Assembly: GCA_022711405.1 (NCBI GenBank)
Contig: JAKLFC010000024.1
Span: 1-46,654, forward strand
DNA length: 46,654 nucleotides
Direction of reading: 5' to 3'
Source of the DNA: Bacteroidota bacterium
GTDB lineage: Bacteria > Bacteroidota > Bacteroidia > Bacteroidales > JAGONC01
Under the pieces are notes generated by a model. The model was not told where the DNA came from. It ran no database searches and worked only from the letters and a program-made list of their open reading frames with translations. Below are positions 33,643-41,192 of this stretch, piece after piece. Both the position numbers and the translations under genes were made by a program. Numbering within the stretch: the first letter of the stretch is position 1; every line of letters starts with the position of its first letter.

Positions 33643-35040
33643 CTATTCCACAATTCCCAGCGGCGGGTGCGATTCCCATTCCCCGCGCGTAAAATCTGGA
33701 ACTTCAACGTGTTGACTGGCATTGCGTACCGACATTTCACTCAGTTCGACGATACTGGACCAGGCAGCGGCATCGTAAACGTCCTGGTCGAGGGGCAGAC
33801 CGCTTCGCAGGCACTGGATCAGCCTCCAGTCCATGATGAAGTCCATTCCGCCGTGGCCTCCCACCTCTTTTGCCTTTTCGCCCACTCTTCTGGCCAACGG
33901 ATGTTCGTATTCCTGTAAGAGCTGATCCAGCTTATCTTCCGTTAGCCAGTGATGCGGATCCGGTTCGAGGGCGATGCGCTGATCGGGCCATTTCTGGGCT
34001 ATCCCAAGCGTGCCGCTGATCAGGTGGATGCGGCTGTAGGGGCGTGAACTGGTGGTATCATGCTGGATCATGATCGTTTTGCCACGGTGGGTTCGTACCA
34101 GCGTGGTATTCATATCCCCCAGTTCATAGGTCTGGCGCGCCTCGGGCGAATCGTTCCCGAAAGTTTTTGCTGCATACAGGCTCATTCCTACCTGGTTCGT
34201 GGATGTAGAGGTGAGGTATTCCATCCGGTCGCCGCGGTTGATTCCCATGATCTGGGCCACAGGTCCGAGCCCGTGGGTTGGATAGGGATTTCCGGTATGA
34301 GCCATGCTGTAGTTGAGACGCCACATATTATAATAGCCATGTTCCCTGTCGAATTTCAGCCAGCGCAGATCGTGTATGTATGCACATTCGGCGTGCATGA
34401 TCTCACCCAGGACTCCTTTTCGGGCCATGTTCAGCGTAGCCAGTTCGAAGAAGTCATAGCAGCAGTTTTCCAGCATCATGCAGTGGCGTCGGGTTTGTTC
34501 GGCCGTGTCGACCAGTTCCCAGCACTGACTGAGCGTCAGTGCTGCAGGTACTTCCACGGCTGCATGCTTGCCCTGACGCATGGCAAATACGGCATTGGGT
34601 GTGTGCAGTTCCCAGGGAGTGCACGCATACACCAGGTCAATATCCTCACGCCGGCACAGGTTCATCCAGTCATTTACCCCTGCTGAATAGCCAGCAGGTT
34701 CCTTGTTTCCGCGGTCAACAACGATCTTCTGCGCCTGAGCCACACGATCGGGTAAGACGTCGCACACGGCCCTGATCTCGATCCCCTCGACATAAAGAAG
34801 TCGTTCCACAGCTTCCATGCCCCTCATGCCAAGGCCGATGATCCCAATCCGGACTATGTTGAGTGGCTCACAGGCAAGGCTCATCACCGAACGCTGGCCC
34901 TGCTGACGGGGCATGGCAGGGGATTCACCCGGAATTTCCTGCCTCCCGGAAGCCAGGCCTTTCAGCCCCAGTCCTACTCCTGCTGCACCTAATGCGGCAA
35001 TCTTTAAAAAGTTACGGCGTGTGGTGGATCTGGTATTCAT
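33643..35040 (-). CDS. Tat-exported GH109 / Gfo-Idh-MocA family enzyme
   Basis: 465 residues. Twin-arginine signal TTRRNFLK (residues 6-13) followed by a hydrophobic stretch and LASG. The Rossmann NAD-binding motif is GLGMRG near residues 69-74. Conserved blocks of GH109 are present: CTPWELHTPNAVFAMRQGKH, EVPAALTLSQCWE, MLENCCYDFFELATLNMARK, YPTHGLGPVAQIMGINRGDR, HDTTSSRPYS, GHGGMDFIMDWRLIQCLRSG. GH109 enzymes use NAD+ in a redox-assisted mechanism to release alpha-N-acetylgalactosamine from glycans. Export by Tat fits folding with bound NAD before secretion. Other activities within the Gfo/Idh/MocA family remain possible. It appears monocistronic. Confidence 0.9.
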   Translation of the reverse strand: MNTRSTTRRNFLKIAALGAAGVGLGLKGLASGRQEIPGESPAMPRQQGQRSVMSLACEPLNIVRIGIIGLGMRGMEAVERLLYVEGIEIRAVCDVLPDRVAQAQKIVVDRGNKEPAGYSAGVNDWMNLCRREDIDLVYACTPWELHTPNAVFAMRQGKHAAVEVPAALTLSQCWELVDTAEQTRRHCMMLENCCYDFFELATLNMARKGVLGEIMHAECAYIHDLRWLKFDREHGYYNMWRLNYSMAHTGNPYPTHGLGPVAQIMGINRGDRMEYLTSTSTNQVGMSLYAAKTFGNDSPEARQTYELGDMNTTLVRTHRGKTIMIQHDTTSSRPYSRIHLISGTLGIAQKWPDQRIALEPDPHHWLTEDKLDQLLQEYEHPLARRVGEKAKEVGGHGGMDFIMDWRLIQCLRSGLPLDQDVYDAAAWSSIVELSEMSVRNASQHVEVPDFTRGEWESHPPLGIVE

Positions 35041-35053
35041 GGTTCTTGATCGT

Positions 35054-35117
35054 CAAATTGTTAAATTGTCAAATTGTCAAATTGTTAAATTGTTAAATTG
35101 TTAAATTGTCAAATTGT
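35054..35117. repeat. Eight tandem copies of an 8-bp unit (YAAATTGT)
   Basis: Exactly 64 bp, made of (C/T)AAATTGT eight times with only the first base varying. It begins 14 bp upstream of the GH109 ATG, so it lies in the likely leader or promoter. Unit number could vary by slippage. The same unit occurs twice before the LiaF-like gene (20084-20099). Confidence 0.92.
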
Positions 35118-35149
35118 TGCTCTATCGTCGACTGCTGACTGTCAACCCT

Positions 35150-36208
35150 CTACCGTCCCCTTCTTCCAACCGCTATTCGCCTTCTGGCTTTGGGAACAAG
35201 GATCGAATCCTGATTCCTGCCTTCCGTCTCCCCATCGCTGCTCAGCGCTGCAAACACCTGCTTGACGGCCATTGTCAGGGGTACGCTGACGATCCCTCCG
35301 ATGATCCCAAGAAGCCATGTCCAGAAGATCAGGGATATCATCAGCTCGAGAAAGGAAATTTTCAGGCCTTCCTTCATAAAAAAGGGCCGGACGACATTAT
35401 CCGCAATCGAATTGATGACAATATAACCGGCGATAAGGATCAATGCCTTTTGCCATCCGAATAACAACAGTGCCAGGAGGGCAGGGGGAACCATCGAGAT
35501 GATGAATCCGATGGTCGGAATAAAGCTCAGAAACCAGGCCATGACCGCCCAGAGAATGGCGTAATCAATTCCCAGTATCCATAGGAGGATCAGATCAGCC
35601 ACGGATGAGATCAGACCTGAAAGTGCGGTCACGGAAAGGTATTTGGTGATGTCACCGCTGAACGGACCAAACCGTGACAGGATCAGGTGGTCCTTCAACT
35701 GCCCGTCGGCCATTCTTTTATTCAGCTGCAGAAATTGAAACAGGAAAAGCACCACAAGAATAATGACAAAGAAAAATCCGCTCAGCATCGAAGTCACCCT
35801 GGAAAGCGTTGCTGAGGCCATTCCCAGGATCTTATCGGGATCGAAGATGCCCGAGGACCACAATTTTGACGTATCAATGTGCATCGCTACGAACCATTCG
35901 TTGACCCTCGTATAAAAAGCCTTGAACTGTTCTTCATAAGCAGGCATATCCGCGATCAGCCGGATGATGGTGTTGCCGACAAGAATGCTCAGCAGGGTTC
36001 CGATGACCAGCAGCAGGATGAAGGTGAATACAACGGCCCAGATTCTTGGTATTCGGATCCGTATCATCCAGGCAGTGAGCGGCAGAATGGCAAAAGCGAG
36101 CAAAAGAGCCAGCAGGAAGGGATTGACCAGGCCGGCGATCTGTCGCAGCCCGGCCGCCATAACCACCAGACAAGCCCCCGCAATCAGGTATTTGTTCAGG
36201 CGATCCAT
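35150..36208 (-). CDS. AI-2E family transporter (permease)
   Basis: 352 residues from the ATG at 36208 (MDRLNKYLIAGACL). Several hydrophobic segments in the usual pattern: three N-terminal helices, a long amphipathic loop (about 75-150), then FFFVIILVVLFLFQF and a C-terminal helix cluster with IPTIGFIISMVPPALLALLL and NSIADNVVRPFFM, hallmarks of the family. Members export or exchange small solutes (AI-2 export, Na+/H+ antiport have been reported); this one's substrate is unknown. An in-frame ATG at 36253 lies upstream of a -7 box (36233-36240), so the shorter start was chosen. The C-terminal tail is basic. Confidence 0.9.
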   Translation of the reverse strand: MDRLNKYLIAGACLVVMAAGLRQIAGLVNPFLLALLLAFAILPLTAWMIRIRIPRIWAVVFTFILLLVIGTLLSILVGNTIIRLIADMPAYEEQFKAFYTRVNEWFVAMHIDTSKLWSSGIFDPDKILGMASATLSRVTSMLSGFFFVIILVVLFLFQFLQLNKRMADGQLKDHLILSRFGPFSGDITKYLSVTALSGLISSVADLILLWILGIDYAILWAVMAWFLSFIPTIGFIISMVPPALLALLLFGWQKALILIAGYIVINSIADNVVRPFFMKEGLKISFLELMISLIFWTWLLGIIGGIVSVPLTMAVKQVFAALSSDGETEGRNQDSILVPKARRRIAVGRRGR

Positions 36209-36232
36209 AAGGTTTAATGCATTAGAACCAGA

Positions 36233-36240
36233 CAAATTTA
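36233..36240 (-). promoter_or_regulatory. Candidate -7 box for the AI-2E transporter
   Basis: On the minus strand this reads TAAATTTG, an exact TAnnTTTG match. It would start the transcript about 18 nt before the ATG at 36208 and supports that start over 36253. No TTTG is seen at the expected -33 distance. Confidence 0.4.
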
Positions 36241-36292
36241 GCCTCAAAATCAAATATCTGTATAAAATAGAACAAAAAACCCAAATTTATCC

Positions 36293-36300
36293 TAATTTTG
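36293..36300 (+). promoter_or_regulatory. Candidate -7 box for tRNA-Pro
   Basis: TAATTTTG fits TAnnTTTG, about 42 bp before the tRNA. Between them is a CA-rich tract (36301-36338) made of CACACCC/CACTCACACCC-like units. No clear -33 element. Confidence 0.35.
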
Positions 36301-36341
36301 CACCCCACACTCACACCCACACCGACACTCACACCCGTCTC

Positions 36342-36416
36342 CGGGGTGTAGCGCAGCCTGGTTAGCGCGCTTGACTGGGGGTCAAGAGGTCGCGAGTTCA
36401 AATCTCGCCACTCCGA
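36342..36416 (+). tRNA. tRNA-Pro (anticodon GGG)
   Basis: The full cloverleaf can be folded: acceptor stem CGGGGTG with CACTCCG (one G-T pair), D-arm GCGC...GCGC, anticodon stem CTTGA/TCAAG with loop CTGGGGG giving anticodon GGG, T-arm GCGAG/CTCGC with loop TTCAAAT. Discriminator A; CCA is not encoded. It reads CCC (and CCU by wobble). Confidence 0.95.
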
Positions 36417-36433
36417 CAGATTCACTTGGCAAT

Positions 36434-36475
36434 AGGCAGTTGGCAGTAAGCAGTCAACTGCCTGTTTTTATTTTT
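36434..36475 (+). terminator. Rho-independent terminator after tRNA-Pro
   Basis: A 9-bp stem AGGCAGTTG (36434-36442) / CAACTGCCT (36455-36463) is followed by GTTTTTATTTTT. It sits 18 bp after the tRNA. Confidence 0.85.
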
Positions 36476-36582
36476 GCTCCACTGACTGTGAATTTTAAAT
36501 ATATTTACCAGCTGTATTTTTCACAAAAGTGTCTGCCGCCTGATGATGATTCTTATTTTGACAGTTTTAAAGATCAAACCAT

Positions 36583-37056
36583 ATGAAAATAAATACGCTG
36601 GTTACTGCATGGATTTCCACACTATTTCTTTTCTCTTTGCTTATGATCTCCTGCTCACGCGGTTTTAAAACAGATCTTGGCACAGGGCTGAAAATGACGT
36701 ATAACGGCGTTGGTGTTGGAGATTCTTACCTGACCCTGGACGGGGAAAAGTTCAATTCCAGAAGGATTCCTCTCGGGAAGGACATTGCGGTGGTGCTGGA
36801 GGAAGTTTCCGGATTGAGGATAAAGGATGGCTCATACACCATCCTGTTTGAAACGGAAGTGACAGATGCTCAGGGCAACTATCTTCTCCAGTACAGTGAT
36901 ACGCTGGTAGAGCCGGACGTAGATCTGCTCCGTTCCTACCTGACGGTGGCAGAGCCAATGGCAGCAGGACAGACCTATAAGTGGTTATCCACCTTCACTG
37001 ACCTGAATGGTGATGGCGTCGTTAAAGCTGCCATCGACCTGGATATAGTGGAATGA
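36583..37056 (+). CDS. Small lipoprotein of unknown function
   Basis: 157 residues. Lipoprotein signal with lipobox LMISC, C24, followed by SRG. The mature part is beta-rich (LGTGLKMTYNGVGVGDSYLT, EEVSGLRIKDGSYTILFETE). It ends in a region with TDLNGDGVVKAAIDLDIV, in which DLNGDG resembles a Ca2+-binding loop. No family is recognised with confidence. It is convergent with the LRR-like gene, whose stop is 16 bp away. A periplasmic or outer-membrane anchored location is expected. Confidence 0.78.
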   Translation: MKINTLVTAWISTLFLFSLLMISCSRGFKTDLGTGLKMTYNGVGVGDSYLTLDGEKFNSRRIPLGKDIAVVLEEVSGLRIKDGSYTILFETEVTDAQGNYLLQYSDTLVEPDVDLLRSYLTVAEPMAAGQTYKWLSTFTDLNGDGVVKAAIDLDIVE

Positions 37057-37072
37057 ACTGATCGCTTGTGGA

Positions 37073-38842
37073 TTATCTGATCACCACCATTTTGCCGGTT
37101 ACCATTCGCTGTTCGCTGTTCGCCGTCAGGCGATAGTAATATACGCCTGCGGGAAGCTGCTCCATGTCACACGTAACCTGTTGTTCACCGGAATGATGGG
37201 ATTGATGCTGAACTGTCGCAATAACCTGGCCCATGCTGTTTAGCACCTCGATACATATAACGGTCGGACGATCGAATGTAAAGTCCACGATGATCTGACT
37301 GGAAGCTGGGTTGGGATAGACTGAAAGCTCAGTATTACCGGAAAATTTTTCCAAAGCCACGATCCCGCACCCTTCTTCAACTTCTTCCTGGCTGTCGCAA
37401 CCCCAGTAATTGTCATGGATTTCAATCGTCCCATTGGGTGCGGTCAGGTACATACATATGCTTTGTACGTCACAGTTATACAAAGAAGTATTGTGGACGA
37501 TGCAAATGTTTTCAATCGTTGCTGCACCAATGTTATGTAATCCCTCCAGGTCAGACAGGACATCGTTGTAAGCGATCGTAAGATCCCCCCCGATGGCTTT
37601 CAATGAGCCCAGAGCTTCCAAACTAAGCAGTGAAGGATTGCTGCCACCCCAGATGACACCAATGGTCAGGCTTCCTCCAATTGAGTCCAGATTCTCCAGC
37701 CCGGATAAACTGGTCAGGGCGTCATTGTTATAAATTCGCAATGTACCCCCCACAAAATGCAGGTCATTCAAACCCGTTAAGCTGGTTATGTCATCATTAT
37801 TCCACAACTCCAGCCCTCCTTCAACCCTGTAAAGATTGTTTATTCCCCCCAGGCTCGACAGGGCATCATTATCCAACACACTAAGTTTACCTTTCACCAA
37901 AGTCAGGTTCCCCAGTCCTGTCAGGCTAGTCAGAGAAGGATTCCCCCCCCAGGAATCACCAATGGTCAAATCCCCATTAATTTTATCGAGATTATTAAGC
38001 CCGGTAAAGTCAGTCAATACATCATTGTAAGAAATCAGGCAACTCCCCCCTATGGAAACAAGGTTCTCCAATCCTGTCAGACTGTTAAGGCTTGAATTAT
38101 TGCTGTATTGACCACCGATCTCCAGGTCTCCCGGGATGATACTGAGATTGTTAAAACCTGTCAGGTTCACTAGCTTATTTGTCCCGCTTATCCTGACACT
38201 TCCTCCGATTGACGTCAGATGATTCAGGTTTTCCAGACTTTCGAGGTTTTCGTTAAACTGAATATCAAGACTGCCGCCAATACTATTGAGATTATCAAGC
38301 CCTGCCAGGTTGATTAAACGTGGATTACCCAGTTGTTCATCATCACCCCAGACACCGATGAACAGATCCTTCTCAACCCTTGTCAGACTGCTTAAACCGG
38401 TCAAATTGATCAATGAGTCATTGTTTACAATCTGAAGATTACCACCGATATAAGTCAGACTATTCAATCCTGTTAAATCCTTTAAAGCAGGATTTCCGTA
38501 AAATGTGTCCCAGGTCTCAAAATCAAAGCACCCCAGCAACAGGCTTCCTCCAATGGTTGTAATGTTGTGCAACCCCATCAGATTATGCAGCAGCTCATTT
38601 TCCCATATTAACAGGTGACCTCCGATGGAAGTTAACACATCCAGCCCGGATAAATTGGATATGTCCTGCCCTGAGATACCAACATCTCCTTCAATTTCTG
38701 TACAGTCAGGGTAATTGGAATGAAAATTATCGATGCCGGCCTGTGTGGTAAAAATAATACCTTCAGGCAGACATTTTTGCGAAAGCGCGGTCATCTGAAA
38801 GCTTATCAGAATGATCACCGCAAGAAAAAATGGTGTTTTCAT
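37073..38842 (-). CDS. LRR/receptor-L-like repeat protein with T9SS sorting domain
   Basis: 589 residues. Signal peptide MKTPFFLAVIILISFQMTA with cleavage near LSQ. Residues about 45-470 are ~18 repeats of about 22-26 residues on the pattern LxGLxxLxxIGGxLxIxxNxxLxxL (for example LTGLNSLTYIGGNLQIVNND), as in receptor-L-domain and LRR solenoids. A short cysteine-containing cap follows (SLYNCDVQSICMYL). The last ~80 residues are a T9SS sorting domain (LSVYPNPASSQIIVDFTF, then LPAGVYYYRLTANSEQ). Such solenoids usually bind proteins or glycans at the cell surface; the target is unknown. Appears monocistronic. Confidence 0.87.
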   Translation of the reverse strand: MKTPFFLAVIILISFQMTALSQKCLPEGIIFTTQAGIDNFHSNYPDCTEIEGDVGISGQDISNLSGLDVLTSIGGHLLIWENELLHNLMGLHNITTIGGSLLLGCFDFETWDTFYGNPALKDLTGLNSLTYIGGNLQIVNNDSLINLTGLSSLTRVEKDLFIGVWGDDEQLGNPRLINLAGLDNLNSIGGSLDIQFNENLESLENLNHLTSIGGSVRISGTNKLVNLTGFNNLSIIPGDLEIGGQYSNNSSLNSLTGLENLVSIGGSCLISYNDVLTDFTGLNNLDKINGDLTIGDSWGGNPSLTSLTGLGNLTLVKGKLSVLDNDALSSLGGINNLYRVEGGLELWNNDDITSLTGLNDLHFVGGTLRIYNNDALTSLSGLENLDSIGGSLTIGVIWGGSNPSLLSLEALGSLKAIGGDLTIAYNDVLSDLEGLHNIGAATIENICIVHNTSLYNCDVQSICMYLTAPNGTIEIHDNYWGCDSQEEVEEGCGIVALEKFSGNTELSVYPNPASSQIIVDFTFDRPTVICIEVLNSMGQVIATVQHQSHHSGEQQVTCDMEQLPAGVYYYRLTANSEQRMVTGKMVVIR

Positions 38843-39006
38843 GATGATATATATTGAAAAAGTTGACGTATAAAGATAATATAAAAATAGGTAATATGCA
38901 AGAGGCGGATGGTGCCTAACAGGTCGTATGAAGTAATATCAGGTAAAATGAGCGCGAGGTAAGGATAAGAGGTCAAAGAAAAGGCATTCGGCCTTCAGGA
39001 AAGGGA

Positions 39007-39549
39007 TTATTCCATCGGGATGACAGAAAGTCTCCATTTACTGACCAGATCGAATGCCCTTCCCTGGGTGATGATAATGATCCCAACGGGTACCAGCACA
39101 GCCCCAAGGCCTATCAGGGGTGCGGAACCCAGCAATCCAAGGGTGCCCCAAAATATAACCCATGATTCCCCTGCCGCTTCTGTGATCGCGATGATGGATA
39201 TAGCGGCAAGGTAACCTCCCAGTGCAAGTACTCCGGCCCCTCCAGCCGTGGCAACCGCTCCTCCTGCAGTGGTGCCTGGTAAAAGTGCCCTGATCTTTAT
39301 GATTTGATAGGGAGAATAGGCCGAATTGTCAATAAAGATGTTATCCGGAGTGATCGCAGTTAGCCTTCCCTTAACCTTTCCTTCTCCGTACCAGATGGTT
39401 ATTTTCTTTCCGGGAGCTATGAACTTTACTTTTTCTTTTGTCAGATGTGTCAGGGCGATGATATAACCGGTATCCGATTGGATCTGAGCGCCGGCTTCTG
39501 CCCAATAAATACCTAAGAATAAAATCAATAAGCTGATTCTTATTTTCAT
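39007..39549 (-). CDS. Small exported membrane protein of unknown function
   Basis: 180 residues. Signal peptide-like start (MKIRISLLILFLGIYWAEAG). A soluble part (ITIWYGEGKVKGRLTAITPD, NIFIDNSAYSPYQI) resembles small SH3-like modules that describe permeability or conductance changes in Bacteroidota proteins. Two hydrophobic, glycine-rich segments follow (TAGGAVATAGGAGVLALGGY and LLGSAPLIGLGAVLVPVGII). No recognised family and no catalytic motif. The gene is alone on its strand between the LRR-like gene and the MFS gene. Confidence 0.65.
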   Translation of the reverse strand: MKIRISLLILFLGIYWAEAGAQIQSDTGYIIALTHLTKEKVKFIAPGKKITIWYGEGKVKGRLTAITPDNIFIDNSAYSPYQIIKIRALLPGTTAGGAVATAGGAGVLALGGYLAAISIIAITEAAGESWVIFWGTLGLLGSAPLIGLGAVLVPVGIIIITQGRAFDLVSKWRLSVIPME

Positions 39550-39666
39550 TTTTTAACTTAGATATACGAACTACTAAGATATGAAATCCGAAGCCAATAT
39601 GCAAGACCTTTTGTAATTGTAACATTGGTCTGATTAAAACATTCCTGATAATAAGATGATTCAATT

Positions 39667-39674
39667 TATATTTG
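39667..39674 (+). promoter_or_regulatory. Candidate -7 box for the MFS transporter
   Basis: TATATTTG is an exact TAnnTTTG match, 22 bp before the ATG at 39697. The region upstream lacks an obvious TTTG at -33. Confidence 0.45.
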
Positions 39675-39696
39675 CAACTAAAGGGCATATGCATCC

Positions 39697-40902
39697 ATGA
39701 TGACAAAAAAGCCTCACCCCGAACAAAAAAGAAGATACTTCGGCTTTCACCGGAACATCCTTTCTACCGGATTAACCAGTTTTCTTACAGATACTTCCGT
39801 CAAAATGGTCTATTCGGTTATGCCCATGTTCCTGATGTCGATCGGGGCGTCCAAGACCAGCCTGGCATTGATCGAAGGCATAGCCGAGAGCACGGCTTCC
39901 CTGATCAAGGCATTTTCGGGTTTCTGGAGTGACAGGATCGGGAAGAACAAGCCCTTCATGCTGATCGGGTATGGCCTGTCGGCACTGATCATACCACTGT
40001 ACACCCTGGTGGTTTCTCCCATGCAGGTTCTTTATCTGCGCTTCATTGAGCGATTTGGAAAAGGAATCCGGACTGCCCCGCGCGACAGCCTTATTGCCGG
40101 CTCCGTCATCAACAACGAAACGGGAAGAAGTTTCGGACTGCAGAAGGCAATGGACAACAGCGGTGCGATTGCAGGTCCCCTGATGGCGTTTGCGTTGCTT
40201 TCGGTATTGCCGGGCAATTACAGGCTGATCTTTCTGCTGGCCGGAATCCCGGCCATATTGGCCATTTTTGTGATCATTTTCGGGATCAGGGAAGCGGGTA
40301 AAAGCAAACATGAGCTTTTTACCAGGTTTCATTTAAAGGACTTTCCTCCCAGGTTCTATTTCTTCCTGGGTATTGTGTTCATCTTTACTCTTGGCAATTC
40401 AACCGATGCATTGCTCCTGGTGAAAGCTAACGAAGTGGGAATAAAGGTGGCATTTATACCGTTGGTCTACCTGGTCGCCAACCTTGTATCTGTTTTTGCC
40501 GCCATTCCGGTCGGCAGCCTTTCTGACCGTATCGGTAAGGAAAAGATCCTGATGACCGGATTCCTTATCTATGCCGCTGTATATTATGGATTTGGCATGG
40601 CTGAAAGCACCCGCGCGATCGTTGCCCTTTTTGCACTTTATGGGCTGTACTCCGCCTCAACCGATGGGATCCAGAAGGCTTTCATATCGGATATGACTGA
40701 CAGCAACAAACAGGGCACCGGGCTCGGCATTTATAATGCCCTGCTGGGAATCACCCTCCTTCCGGCAAGTCTGATAGCGGGCTATCTCTATGATAAGGTC
40801 AATTCCCGCGTTCCTTTTTATTTTGGAGCTGCCATGGCCCTGGCAGCAGCCCTGATGATGCTGGTCTTCGTTATTGTTCAGCGCAAAAAAAGACGCCATT
40901 GA
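39697..40902 (+). CDS. MFS transporter
   Basis: 401 residues with about 12 hydrophobic segments. The loop between segments 2 and 3 carries GFWSDRIGKNKPFMLIGYGL, the MFS signature motif (G-x-x-x-D-R-x-G-R/K-x-x-x), and a weaker copy, VGSLSDRIGKEKILMTGF, in the second half. RFIERFGKGIRTAPRDSLIA is typical of a Bacteroidota/Proteobacteria subfamily annotated only as MFS. It is an inner-membrane secondary transporter; substrate unknown, drug or metabolite export being possible. Two consecutive ATGs (39697, 39700) could start it. Monocistronic. Confidence 0.92.
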   Translation: MMTKKPHPEQKRRYFGFHRNILSTGLTSFLTDTSVKMVYSVMPMFLMSIGASKTSLALIEGIAESTASLIKAFSGFWSDRIGKNKPFMLIGYGLSALIIPLYTLVVSPMQVLYLRFIERFGKGIRTAPRDSLIAGSVINNETGRSFGLQKAMDNSGAIAGPLMAFALLSVLPGNYRLIFLLAGIPAILAIFVIIFGIREAGKSKHELFTRFHLKDFPPRFYFFLGIVFIFTLGNSTDALLLVKANEVGIKVAFIPLVYLVANLVSVFAAIPVGSLSDRIGKEKILMTGFLIYAAVYYGFGMAESTRAIVALFALYGLYSASTDGIQKAFISDMTDSNKQGTGLGIYNALLGITLLPASLIAGYLYDKVNSRVPFYFGAAMALAAALMMLVFVIVQRKKRRH

Positions 40903-41192
40903 AATTTACACTTGCAATATAGCTTTTTATTCGCTATATTTGTTCCTCTTTGACGATGTCACCCATTGGCGATCATGTGAGGCGGAATTCAATTTTGCCT
41001 TTCTCTTATGCCTCTTCACGTCCATAGGGCTAATCGGGTTCAACGTAATCTGAGCTTCTGTACAGTCACTTCCTTTTGTGATGATAAGAACCTGAAGTAT
41101 CTCCACCCATTATTTATTTTTTATTTTAAATTACTGATTATCAATAATTTGATATATAAAACTCTTGTTCATAACTCGAAAATTCTCTGGCC
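40903..41192 (+). other. Long leader region before the GEVED protein
   Basis: 290 bp with no gene recognised. It holds the best promoter match in the window at its upstream end (40912-40942), implying a leader of about 245 nt. I see no known riboswitch; the last 80 bp are AT-rich. Confidence 0.4.
40912..40942 (+). promoter_or_regulatory. Bacteroidota-type promoter (-33 TTG, -7 TATATTTG)
   Basis: TTG at 40912-40914 and TATATTTG at 40935-40942, separated by 20 bp, fit the Bacteroidota primary-sigma consensus. Predicted transcript start near 40949, reading toward the GEVED gene. Confidence 0.5.

Noticed and set aside
34060..34686. Plus-strand 208-codon frame
   Set aside because: Antisense to the GH109 gene, which is well supported by conserved blocks.
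35054..35117. Possible CRISPR or iteron origin
   Set aside because: The 8-bp units are directly adjacent with no spacers, and no replication initiator gene is nearby.
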